NCBI GenBank assembly: GCA_022709605.1
Contig: JAKLIM010000209.1
Coordinates: 1 to 6,709 of the forward strand
DNA length: 6,709 bases
From: Bacteroidota bacterium
GTDB lineage: Bacteria; Bacteroidota; Bacteroidia; Bacteroidales; Paludibacteraceae
Direction: 5' to 3'
In this document: piece after piece, positions 1 to 6,172 of the stretch
Layout: each line of letters starts with the position of its first letter
Numbering within the stretch: the first letter of the stretch is position 1
Notes under the pieces: generated by a model
The model's database searches: none
What the model was told of the DNA's origin: nothing
The model's input: the letters and a program-made list of their open reading frames with translations, nothing else
Position numbers and translations under genes: made by a program

Positions 1-54
1 AGCTGTGTCAAAAGGAATAATTCCAAATTGCTTTAGTATATCCATATTTGCCAT
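1..54 (-). CDS. N-terminus of an unidentified protein (partial, runs off left edge)
   Basis: An ATG at 54-52 opens a frame that stays open to the window edge and reads MANMDILKQFGIIPFDTA. A second in-frame ATG lies three codons in (45-43), so the start is uncertain. The reason to believe it is the context: a consensus Bacteroidetes -7 box (83-90) lies about 30 bp upstream in the right orientation, and the A/T-rich leader without a Shine-Dalgarno motif is like the other genes here. Eighteen residues cannot establish a family. The reading vaguely resembles the start of winged-helix antitoxin-type regulators (AbiEi-like) in Bacteroidota, but this is from memory and is not evidence of function. 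It is transcribed in the same direction as the tRNA-Ser gene but separated from it by that gene's terminator. Confidence 0.55.
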   Translation of the reverse strand, partial: MANMDILKQFGIIPFDTA

Positions 55-82
55 TTATATTGATTTTTAAATATACAGGACG

Positions 83-90
83 CAAATATA
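83..90 (-). promoter_or_regulatory. -7 promoter box of the left-edge gene
   Basis: The minus strand reads TATATTTG, a perfect match to the Bacteroidetes TAnnTTTG element. It would place the transcription start about 25 nt before the ATG at 54. No TTG is found 19-21 nt upstream. The -33 region is instead filled by the inverted repeat at 94-140, so the promoter may be weak, activated or repressed. The box is identical to the one in the tRNA-Ser promoter. Confidence 0.5.
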
Positions 91-93
91 GTG

Positions 94-140
94 ATTTTTG
101 CACAGATAATCGAATAAATTCCGATTATCTGTGCAAAAAT
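94..140. repeat. Perfect 19-bp inverted repeat, possible operator
   Basis: Left arm ATTTTTGCACAGATAATCG (94-112) is exactly complementary to the right arm (122-140), with a 9-nt spacer (113-121). Both arms end in A/T runs so that the 3' side of the stem is AAAAAT on either strand. It therefore lacks the U-tract expected of an intrinsic terminator. It begins 3 bp upstream of the -7 box at 83-90 and covers the whole -33 region of the left-edge gene. That is a good position for a dimeric repressor or activator. Other readings are a structured RNA element or a small mobile-element remnant. Confidence 0.75.
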
Positions 141-172
141 AGCTTTTTAGAACTAAATTACAAGGTAGGAAG

Positions 173-210
173 ATGAAAAAACCCTACAAAACGTTGATTT
201 TGTAGGGTTT
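173..210 (-). terminator. Intrinsic terminator of tRNA-Ser
   Basis: A perfect 13-bp stem pairs 179-191 (AAACCCTACAAAA) with 198-210 around a 6-nt loop (192-197). Read on the minus strand the stem is followed by a T-rich tail (180-173, TTTTTCAT, overlapping the foot of the stem). It lies 37 bp beyond the mature 3' end of tRNA-Ser, which it should terminate. The pairing is symmetric, but on the plus strand the tail is GTCATTTTGG, which is poorer. Confidence 0.8.
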
Positions 211-246
211 GTCATTTTGGTGTCGCTTTTTGGCTAAACCTATCTG

Positions 247-333
247 CGGAAGCTACGAGATTCGAACTCGTGGTACGGTTGCCCGTACGTCAGTTTAGCA
301 AACTGGTGGTTTCAGCCACTCACCCAAACTTCC
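247..333 (-). tRNA. tRNA-Ser(GCU), reads AGC/AGU
   Basis: The minus strand folds as a class II tRNA. The acceptor is GGAAGTT (333-327) with AGCTTCC, one G-U pair, and the discriminator is G (247), as expected for serine. The anticodon loop is TTGCTAA with stem CAGT/ACTG, giving anticodon GCT. The long variable arm has a 6-bp stem GTACGG/CCGTAC with loop GCAA. The T arm is ACGAG-TTCGAAT-CTCGT. Length is 87 nt, typical for serine. The 3' CCA is not encoded (CAG follows), so it must be added by the CCA-adding enzyme. The gene stands alone with its own promoter and terminator. With U at position 36 it should carry t6A rather than the MiaA-dependent i6A family at A37. Confidence 0.97.
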
Positions 334-344
334 TTACTTCGCTT

Positions 345-374
345 TTGCGGGTGCAAATATAGGAAGTAAATTTG
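345..374 (+). promoter_or_regulatory. Rightward promoter, probably for mltG
   Basis: TTG (345-347), 19 nt, then TAAATTTG (367-374) fully matches the Bacteroidetes consensus. Transcription would start near 380 and run toward mltG with a leader of about 240 nt. Its -7 box lies between the -33 and -7 boxes of the leftward tRNA promoter and vice versa, so one RNA polymerase should block the other. A second -7-like box, TAATTTTG (509-516), lies closer to mltG but has no TTG at the right distance. Confidence 0.6.
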
Positions 375-383
375 AATTTACAA
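354..383 (-). promoter_or_regulatory. Promoter of tRNA-Ser (Bacteroidetes type)
   Basis: On the minus strand TTG (383-381) is followed by exactly 19 nt and then TATATTTG (361-354). This is a full match to the consensus TTG-N19-TAnnTTTG. Transcription would start near 348-350 and give a short leader before the tRNA 5' end at 333. The element is interleaved with the rightward promoter at 345-374. Confidence 0.8.
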
Positions 384-621
384 AACCTTTTTTAAAATTC
401 ATCGTCGAATATTTAAGGTTAAAGGCGGTTGTACCCGAAAATGAGCAACTTCATTGTTTTTTTTGAAATAAACAATTTTCATGACTAAAAAATATCAAAA
501 CTATTCAGTAATTTTGTTCCTGAATTTGGAAAGAATAGAAATTAACGAATTAGATAAAAACAAAAAATTATCTTCATGAATTTCAATGCATTACAATAAA
601 TATTTTTTAAACAATAATAAT
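375..621 (+). other. Gene-free leader region upstream of mltG
   Basis: No coding frame, RNA gene or known riboswitch was recognised here. If the promoter at 345-374 is used, this is a long 5' untranslated leader. It contains a weak 5-bp hairpin (440-444 with 451-455) followed after one G by eight T (457-464). That resembles a feeble terminator or attenuator but is too weak to call. It also contains the isolated -7-like box TAATTTTG at 509-516, which could give a shorter transcript. Confidence 0.4.
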
Positions 622-1680
622 ATGACTGACCTACAAAAGCAAGAGAAAAAGACATTCAAACTCAATAAATCATTGTTATGGGTTGGTGTTTTGGCACTTA
701 TCCTCTTTTTATACATGGTTTTCGTTTTTTTTGCTCCTAATATTCAAAAAACTACGGATGATAAAGCTTATTTAAGAATTCCGGATAATAGCACTTTTGA
801 GAATGTAATTGATTCACTGGAACATAACTCAAATGTAAGAACTGTTTTTACTTTTCGTCAGGCATCAAAATTATTTCGTTATGGAAAAAAAATACGTCCC
901 GGACGCTACGAACTTAAAAACGGAATGACCAACTTTGAACTGGTCCGAAAACTCAGAAGCGGCAACCAAACCCCTGTTCGTCTGACGTTTAACAACATTC
1001 GTACGAAAGAACAACTTGCCAAAAGACTTTCAAATCAATTGATGGCTGATTCCGTTCAAATTATTAATTTACTGAACGACACTGCATTTTTGTCAGTCTA
1101 CAATTTAAATCCGAACAATTCCGTATCTATCTTTATACCTGACACTTACGAAGTATTTTGGGACATGGATGCCAAAGAGATTTTTGACCGCATGATGAAG
1201 GAATACAATAAATTCTGGACGGATGAACGGAAAAAGAAAGCAGAAGCGATTCCATTGACACCAACCGAAGTTATCATTTTGGCATCAATTGTTGAGGAAG
1301 AGACAAACGGTAAAAGTGAACGTCCGGTAGTTGCAGGCCTCTATATTAACCGTTTACAAAAAGGCATAGCATTGCAAGCCGATCCTACAGTGAAATTTGC
1401 CGTAGGTGATTTTGGGCTAAAACGCATTCTGATTGAACATGTACTTAAAATATCGCCGTATAACACGTACCGAAATACAGGTTTACCTCCCGGACCAATA
1501 CGCGTTGCTTCGGCCAATGGCATTGATGCTGTGCTGAACTATTCCCATCACGATTATGTGTTTATGTGCGCCAAAGAAACCTTGAATGGTGAGCATAATT
1601 TTGCGGTGACTTATGCTGAACACCAGGTAAATGCAGGCAAATACCAAAGAGCGCTGAACGAACGCAAAATTTTTAAATAA
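622..1680 (+). CDS. mltG: Endolytic murein transglycosylase MltG (YceG-like)
   Basis: MltG is an inner-membrane lytic transglycosylase that cuts nascent glycan strands and is thought to set their length. The protein is about 352 aa, normal for the family. One transmembrane helix spans residues 17-38 (SLLWVGVLALILFLYMVF), preceded by a short Lys-rich cytoplasmic tail. A LysM-like part (about 53-113, with RPGRYEL) and the YceG catalytic domain follow. The motif LASIVEEET (220-228) holds the conserved Glu matching E. coli Glu218. ADPTVKFA (253-260) and SPYNTYRNTGLPPGPI (278-293) are family hallmarks. I chose ATG 622 (MTDLQKQ) over the in-frame ATG at 586, because the extra 12 residues (Asn-rich) look like translated leader. 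No Shine-Dalgarno motif is present. The gene converges on murB with a 22-bp gap and no clear terminator between. Confidence 0.95.
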   Translation: MTDLQKQEKKTFKLNKSLLWVGVLALILFLYMVFVFFAPNIQKTTDDKAYLRIPDNSTFENVIDSLEHNSNVRTVFTFRQASKLFRYGKKIRPGRYELKNGMTNFELVRKLRSGNQTPVRLTFNNIRTKEQLAKRLSNQLMADSVQIINLLNDTAFLSVYNLNPNNSVSIFIPDTYEVFWDMDAKEIFDRMMKEYNKFWTDERKKKAEAIPLTPTEVIILASIVEEETNGKSERPVVAGLYINRLQKGIALQADPTVKFAVGDFGLKRILIEHVLKISPYNTYRNTGLPPGPIRVASANGIDAVLNYSHHDYVFMCAKETLNGEHNFAVTYAEHQVNAGKYQRALNERKIFK

Positions 1681-1702
1681 TCTTTTTGTTTCGCTCCTAG
1701 CT

Positions 1703-2716
1703 CTAACAAATAAAATTCACTTCCGGGATTAATGCAATTCCAAATTTTTCGTTCACTGAAAGTTGAATTTGGTGGGCCAAATTTGCAATTTCGGCTCCCG
1801 TTGCGCCTCCTTTATTAACCAAAACTAACGCTTGTTGAGCGTGAACCGCAGCGTTACCGATTTGTTTTCCTTTCCATCCGCACTGATCAATCAGCCAGGC
1901 CGCGGGAACTTTTTCTTCCGTTTCCGACACAAAATAATGTGGAATTGTTGGAAACTGAGACTGTAATTCGTAAAAATGCGATGTTGAAATGACAGGATTC
2001 ATAAAAAAACTACCTGCATTTCCGGTTAATTTCGGGTCGGGCAATTTCTCCTCCCGGATAGCAATAATTGTCTGACGAATATTCTCAAGATTTATTTCAC
2101 CTCTTGTTTTGACAGCGTTTTCAATGTGCTGATAATTAAGATTATAAACCGGATTCTTTTGAAGTCGAAACGTTACAGAAGTTATGATAAACTGACCTTT
2201 TAACTCGTTTTTAAAAACACTTTTCCGGTAATCGTATTTACATTCTGCATTCGAAAAATCGCGGGTTTTACCTGAATTAATTTCAACCGCATAAACTTTA
2301 TCAATTACGTCCTGGACTTCGACACCATAGGCACCAATATTCTGCACAGCCGCTGCGCCCACTTCTCCCGGAATCAGGGATAAGTTCTCCACTCCTCCCC
2401 AACTGTTTCTTACAGCAAATGCAACAAAATCGTCCCAAACAACTCCTGAACCGGCTTCAACAATTACTGTTTGTTCATCCACATCAATTTTCTGCAATGT
2501 ATTAATTTGTGAATGCAAAATAACGCCTTTGAAATCGTTCATAAACAACAGATTGCTGCCCATTCCAATTTGCAAAACAGAATTATTTTTCACTGTTTCG
2601 GATTGCAAAACCTGTGTTAAATCTTCAACAGTAAAATACTCAATCAGGTAATCAGCGTTTACATCAATCCCAAAAGTATTGAAGTTCAACAATGAAATGT
2701 TTTGTTGTAAATTCAT
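1703..2716 (-). CDS. murB: UDP-N-acetylenolpyruvoylglucosamine reductase MurB (type I)
   Basis: This cytoplasmic FAD enzyme reduces UDP-GlcNAc-enolpyruvate with NADPH to UDP-MurNAc, the second committed step of peptidoglycan synthesis. At 337 aa it is the size of E. coli-type MurB. The start motif NTFGID (13-18) is as in E. coli. The FAD-binding region has GMGSNLL (51-57) and IPGEVGAAAVQNIGAYG (115-131). Active-site residues are visible: Arg164 in YDYRKSVF (E. coli Arg159), Ser236 in GNAGSFFMNP (the proton donor, E. coli Ser229), and Glu332 in PEVNF (E. coli Glu325). The C-terminal domain has WLIDQCGWKG (274-283), which is typical. It starts 30 bp after the miaA stop on the same strand with no terminator between, so the two are probably cotranscribed. 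Confidence 0.97.
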   Translation of the reverse strand: MNLQQNISLLNFNTFGIDVNADYLIEYFTVEDLTQVLQSETVKNNSVLQIGMGSNLLFMNDFKGVILHSQINTLQKIDVDEQTVIVEAGSGVVWDDFVAFAVRNSWGGVENLSLIPGEVGAAAVQNIGAYGVEVQDVIDKVYAVEINSGKTRDFSNAECKYDYRKSVFKNELKGQFIITSVTFRLQKNPVYNLNYQHIENAVKTRGEINLENIRQTIIAIREEKLPDPKLTGNAGSFFMNPVISTSHFYELQSQFPTIPHYFVSETEEKVPAAWLIDQCGWKGKQIGNAAVHAQQALVLVNKGGATGAEIANLAHQIQLSVNEKFGIALIPEVNFIC

Positions 2717-2746
2717 TTTAATATATAATTTTTCGCAATGAAAGTA

Positions 2747-3649
2747 TCACTTTAAATTTTGATCAACAAATGTAATAATCTCCTCATTATCTTGGGGATG
2801 AAACCAGTGAATTTCCTTATCACGGTTAAACCAGGTCATTTGCCGTTTTGCATACCGTCGCGAATCCTGTTTAATCATATTTATAGCAAAATCGAGCGTC
2901 CACACACCTTGCATGTATTCGTAAAGTTCTTTGTAACCAACAGTATTCAGGGTATTCAAATGCCGGAATTCATAGAATTGTTTGGCTTCTTCGAACAATC
3001 CATCAGTCATCATTTCATCCACCCGGGCATTAATTCGCTCGTATAATTCGGGACGGAGACGGTTTAATCCGATTTTCAAAATATCAAATTTGCGTTTTTT
3101 CTTTTCGCCTTTTCTTAAATCTGAATAGGGTTTTCCGGTCATGCTGCATATTTCCAACGCATGTAAAATTCGTTTTGGATTGAGCTTATCAACTTGTTCG
3201 TAATGCAGTGGATCTGCTTTAATAAGCTCATTCTGAATGTATTCCAATCCATTATCGGCATATTGTTTTAACCAAAAATTACGTATTTCCGGGTCGATGG
3301 TCGGAATATCGTCCATGCCATTGCAAACGGCATCAATGTACATCATTGATCCGCCAACCAACATCACTACATCATGAATTTTAAAAAGTTCGTCAAGCAG
3401 CTGAATTACATCTGTCTCGTACTGACCGGCATTGTATTCATTGAAAATGGAATGAGAACCTATAAAATAGTGCTTCACGCGACTTAATTGTTGACTGTTG
3501 GGAGCAGCTGTTCCAATTTTCAATTCACGGTAAAACTGACGCGAATCGGACGAAATAATCGGACAACGGAAGTGCTCAGCCAATTGGAGGCTTATTTCAG
3601 TTTTTCCTACACCGGTAGGCCCGAGTAATACCAACAAGGTTTTTTTCAT
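2747..3649 (-). CDS. miaA: tRNA dimethylallyltransferase MiaA
   Basis: MiaA transfers the dimethylallyl group of DMAPP to N6 of A37 in tRNAs that read UNN codons, making i6A. The protein is 300 aa, normal for Bacteroidota. In order: P-loop GPTGVGKT (10-17), DSRQ (35-38) with Asp35 as the expected catalytic base, IGTAAP (45-50), GGSMMY (99-104), NPKRILHALEI (157-167), TVGYKE (236-241), and the C-terminal SRRYAKRQMTWFNRD (263-277). All family blocks are intact. ATG 3649 directly precedes MKKTLLVLLGPTGVGKT, leaving no room for another start. It heads a probable miaA-murB unit. The gene upstream in the same direction is separated by a 17-bp hairpin, so miaA may have its own promoter (see 3656-3685). 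Confidence 0.97.
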   Translation of the reverse strand: MKKTLLVLLGPTGVGKTEISLQLAEHFRCPIISSDSRQFYRELKIGTAAPNSQQLSRVKHYFIGSHSIFNEYNAGQYETDVIQLLDELFKIHDVVMLVGGSMMYIDAVCNGMDDIPTIDPEIRNFWLKQYADNGLEYIQNELIKADPLHYEQVDKLNPKRILHALEICSMTGKPYSDLRKGEKKKRKFDILKIGLNRLRPELYERINARVDEMMTDGLFEEAKQFYEFRHLNTLNTVGYKELYEYMQGVWTLDFAINMIKQDSRRYAKRQMTWFNRDKEIHWFHPQDNEEIITFVDQNLK

Positions 3650-3655
3650 TATTAT

Positions 3656-3685
3656 TAAACTTAAGAATAATTACAAAAAGTTCAA
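3656..3685 (-). promoter_or_regulatory. Candidate promoter of miaA-murB
   Basis: On the minus strand TTG (3685-3683) is followed by 19 nt and TAAGTTTA (3663-3656), one mismatch from TAnnTTTG. It would start transcription within a few bases of the miaA ATG at 3649, giving an almost leaderless mRNA. AT-rich DNA gives chance matches, so this is tentative. The alternative is readthrough of the hairpin at 3690-3730. Confidence 0.3.
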
Positions 3686-3689
3686 AGAC

Positions 3690-3730
3690 AAGAAAGCAGA
3701 AAATAAATTGAAATTATTTTCTGCTTTCTT
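3690..3730 (-). terminator. 17-bp hairpin after the pRiA4b-like gene, probable terminator
   Basis: AAGAAAGCAGAAAATAA (3690-3706) pairs perfectly with 3714-3730 around a 7-nt loop. It lies 29 bp past the stop codon at 3760. On the minus strand the following bases are GTCTTTGAACTTTTTG, a broken rather than clean T-tract. Termination is therefore likely to be partial, or the stem may protect or process the mRNA 3' end. It is the only obvious boundary between this gene and miaA. Confidence 0.6.
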
Positions 3731-3759
3731 TATTAATTTGCTACGTTGACTCGGTTATT

Positions 3760-4317
3760 TTAAAACTTTGGATCCTCCGAAAACAGCGTGCTGTCATCAA
3801 AATTCATATCGCCAAAACCTTCTTCATCAAGTTCTTCGATATCAAAATCTTCGTCACCATAAAAGTTTTCGTCCAGATTTATTTTGGTTCCGTAATTTAC
3901 ATCATCATCATTCATTATTTGCTGTGGAGGATTCCCTTTAGAACTTACACAAATAGTTTTATCTACCGTTTTTCCGGGAATGATCTCACTTAATTCAATA
4001 AAAAATGCTCTGTCGGACATCAAATCGAAAACATATAATAACTTCTGTTTTTCATCAGAAATTAATTCTTCCAGCTTGATTTCATCCATTACCAGATTAT
4101 CATATTCTGAATCAGACTCCATTTCTACCAGGGTTACTTCTTGTCCTTTTTCCCAATGATCGGAACAAATAAAGAATGAAGTCATTTGATTTTTCTCGAA
4201 ATTTACTGAATCGAGAATTGCTTCGTGTAAATCAAAAAATGTTGCTTCAGGATCAATTTTAATTACCCTTACAAAATTATCAATCTCATCGGAAAGAATT
4301 GTGAATTTATAGACCAT
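3760..4317 (-). CDS. Plasmid pRiA4b ORF-3-like family protein (IS1096 passenger TnpR-like name)
   Basis: This is a 185-aa protein of unknown function. The N-terminal part (1-115) has the pattern of the pRiA4b ORF-3-like fold: MVYKFTILSDEID, ATFFDLHEAILDSV (25-38), SFFICSDHW (47-55), KLEELISDEKQKLLYVFDLM (81-100) and AFFIEL (104-109). SSKGNPPQQ (125-133) matches the small PPQ/PPED-type block near the end of the domain. The last 50 residues (about 136-182) are very acidic, with runs such as GDEDFDIEELDEEG, and are probably disordered. The family name in databases comes from elements, but nothing mobile is seen here. It is 29 bp upstream of a hairpin and sits between dnaA and miaA as an ordinary resident gene. 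It lacks a signal peptide and membrane segments, so it is expected in the cytoplasm. Family assignment is from memory of the pattern. Confidence 0.8.
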   Translation of the reverse strand: MVYKFTILSDEIDNFVRVIKIDPEATFFDLHEAILDSVNFEKNQMTSFFICSDHWEKGQEVTLVEMESDSEYDNLVMDEIKLEELISDEKQKLLYVFDLMSDRAFFIELSEIIPGKTVDKTICVSSKGNPPQQIMNDDDVNYGTKINLDENFYGDEDFDIEELDEEGFGDMNFDDSTLFSEDPKF

Positions 4318-4392
4318 TATTTTCAGTTTTAATTTCGGATGTAAAAATAATACTATTTTTCCTAATCCTTAGAAATTTCATCAATAATTTTC

Positions 4393-4429
4393 AAAAAAAA
4401 GGCTGCTTATTTACTAAGCAACCCCTTTT
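4393..4429 (-). terminator. Intrinsic terminator of dnaA
   Basis: Read on the minus strand, GGTTGCTTA (4423-4415) pairs with TAAGCAGCC (4409-4401) with one G-U pair around loop GTAAA. The stem extends through two G-U pairs (4425-4424) and AAAA/TTTT. It is followed by eight T (4400-4393). It lies about 45 bp past the dnaA stop, a strong classical terminator. It separates dnaA from the pRiA4b-like gene, which must have its own promoter. None with both boxes was found in 4318-4392. Confidence 0.85.
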
Positions 4430-4473
4430 AAAAACATAAAAAACAAGTATTTAAATCAGTATGTTAATATTTT

Positions 4474-5868
4474 TTATCGCTTGAGTTTTTCTTCAATTTC
4501 TTTCACACTCGATCTGAAATTTTTATCAATATCCATCAAATCGTTTACAATTTTACAGGCATGCAATACCGTAGCATGATCGCGTTGACCAATGGCAAAA
4601 CCGATGGATGACAATGAATTCTTGGTCAATTGCTTCGATAAATACATGGCAATTTGACGTGCCTGAACAACTTCGCGTTTGCGGCTTTTGGTCGAAATGG
4701 CATCAACCGACAGCGAAAAATATTCGCAAACCACATCGCGTATTATTTCTACCGTATTGATTTTGTGAGTAACTGTCACTATGCGGCTCACAACCTTTTC
4801 GGCAAGAGCAATATCAATCGGCATATCTACCAGTGTAGAATGTGCCAGCAATGACACCAAAGTTCCTTCGAGGTCGCGAACATTGTCAACTACATATTGA
4901 GCAATATAATTCACTACATCTTCGGGAATTTCCAGGCCATCGCGATATATTTTGTTTTGCAGAATGGCTTTGCGCAGTTCTACATCCGGTTTGTCAATTT
5001 CGGCCGACAATCCCCATTTGAATCGGGTTAATAACCGTTGTTCAAGTCCAACCATTACTACCGGCGACCGGTCGGAAGTTAGGATTAATTGTTTTCCGGT
5101 TTGATGCAAATGATTAAAAATATGAAAGAAAGTATTCTGAGTACCGGTTTTCCCGGCAAATTCCTGAATATCGTCAACAATAAGCACATCTATTGTTTGG
5201 TAAAAATTCAGAAAATCATTGGCTGTATTGTTTCTGATTGCATCGGTGTACTGAATCTGAAAAGTATTAGCCGAAACATACAAAACACGCTTTTCGGGAT
5301 GTAACTGCTTCACCATTATACCTATGGCATTGGCAAGGTGCGTTTTTCCAACTCCTGATTGTCCGTAAACAAACAAGGGATTAAAAATGGTTTTCCCGGG
5401 CTCGTTTGCAATGCTAATTCCGGCAGTGCGCGCCAGTTTATTACTTTTTCCTTCGATTAAATTATTAAAATTGTACGAATAATTTAATTGGGGATCAATA
5501 TCGGGTAACTGTGGTTTGTGATATGGACTAACATAAACCTGATTTCCGGCATTATTCTTTGGCTTGGGTGATGATTCACTAGCTGATGGGATGCGAGTGC
5601 CTTTTCCGCTGCTCTGATCAATCATAACGCGATATTCCAGACGTGTTCCCACACCAACAACTCTGTAAAGTGTCATCCTCAGTAAGTCAATGTATTTTTC
5701 TTCGATATATTCAACGAAAAACTGACTTGGTACCTGCAAAACAAAAATATTATTTTCGTACTGTAAAGCGACAATGGGTGAAAACCACGTGTTGTAAGAT
5801 GCATCGCTAATATTGTCTTTGATTACACTTAGACAGCGGCTCCATAATTGTCCGGGAAGATTTGACAT
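4474..5868 (-). CDS. dnaA: Chromosomal replication initiator protein DnaA
   Basis: DnaA is the AAA+ ATPase that binds DnaA boxes at oriC and opens the origin. At 464 aa it is full length. Domain I (about 1-80) carries LWSRCLSVIKDN and YNTWFSPI. A short linker follows (about 85-125, rich in Ser, Pro, Lys). The AAA+ domain III starts at NYSYNFNNLIEG (129-140). It has Walker A GQSGVGKT (169-176), Walker B VLIVDDIQ (228-235), the arginine-finger segment LTRFKWG (280-286), and sensor II NVRDLEG (329-335). Domain IV (about 370-464) has the DNA-binding signature GQRDHATVLHA (427-437). ATG 5868 (MSNLPGQLW) gives the expected N-terminus, and no Shine-Dalgarno motif is present. It is monocistronic by its own promoter (5892-5920) and terminator (4393-4429). 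dnaN is not adjacent, unlike in many other phyla. Confidence 0.98.
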   Translation of the reverse strand: MSNLPGQLWSRCLSVIKDNISDASYNTWFSPIVALQYENNIFVLQVPSQFFVEYIEEKYIDLLRMTLYRVVGVGTRLEYRVMIDQSSGKGTRIPSASESSPKPKNNAGNQVYVSPYHKPQLPDIDPQLNYSYNFNNLIEGKSNKLARTAGISIANEPGKTIFNPLFVYGQSGVGKTHLANAIGIMVKQLHPEKRVLYVSANTFQIQYTDAIRNNTANDFLNFYQTIDVLIVDDIQEFAGKTGTQNTFFHIFNHLHQTGKQLILTSDRSPVVMVGLEQRLLTRFKWGLSAEIDKPDVELRKAILQNKIYRDGLEIPEDVVNYIAQYVVDNVRDLEGTLVSLLAHSTLVDMPIDIALAEKVVSRIVTVTHKINTVEIIRDVVCEYFSLSVDAISTKSRKREVVQARQIAMYLSKQLTKNSLSSIGFAIGQRDHATVLHACKIVNDLMDIDKNFRSSVKEIEEKLKR

Positions 5869-5891
5869 GTTTATTCTGGTAATTAAAAAAT

Positions 5892-5920
5892 CAAAGTTAA
5901 TTTAGTTATTTATTTCACAA
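5892..5920 (-). promoter_or_regulatory. Promoter of dnaA
   Basis: The minus strand carries TTG (5920-5918), an 18-nt spacer and TAACTTTG (5899-5892), which fully matches TAnnTTTG. The spacer is one shorter than ideal. Transcription would start near 5887, about 20 nt before the ATG at 5868. Confidence 0.55.
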
Positions 5921-6172
5921 TAAAAATAAACCTGTATGTAAGTAAACGAATTATCTTGTTTTTACGGGCTATTTTGAGCAGTACAAATTTCTAAAACATT
6001 TTCGAGAAAAAAAAATGTTATTTTTTTTCAAATATTTTTTTTCAGTCATTTGATTTATAATCAAAAAGTTAGGTTATTCTATTGATTTTTAGTAACTTGT
6101 TTTTAATAGTTTTGTAATATATCTGATTTTAAAGCTGTTAACAAATTGCAAGTATTTTTGGTAATTATAGGG

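Noticed and set aside
94..140. Intrinsic terminator reading of the long palindrome
   Set aside because: Neither strand has a T-tract after the stem, and the tRNA-Ser transcript already has a good terminator at 173-210.
586..621. Upstream in-frame ATG giving mltG 12 extra residues (MHYNKYFLNNNN)
   Set aside because: The extension is low-complexity and Asn-rich, and it puts a spurious stretch before the charged cytoplasmic tail. ATG 622 gives the usual MltG start. The reading is open, but I judge it leader sequence.
1341..1523. Minus-strand open frame inside mltG
   Set aside because: It lies antisense to the conserved catalytic region of MltG, has no promoter, and its translation resembles no family.
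2759..3046. Plus-strand open frame inside miaA
   Set aside because: It is antisense to the conserved C-terminal half of MiaA, a shadow of the real gene.
3760..4317. Mobile element suggested by the IS1096/TnpR family name
   Set aside because: No transposase, terminal inverted repeats or target duplications are seen around the gene. The name is historical.
4654..5304. Two plus-strand open frames inside dnaA (4654-4854, 5089-5304)
   Set aside because: Both are antisense to DnaA domains III and IV and are explained by its codon pattern.
6082..6114. Plus-strand promoter TTG (6082-6084) N22 TAGTTTTG (6107-6114)
   Set aside because: The spacer is too long, no gene or RNA lies downstream on that strand, and such matches are expected by chance in this AT-rich stretch.
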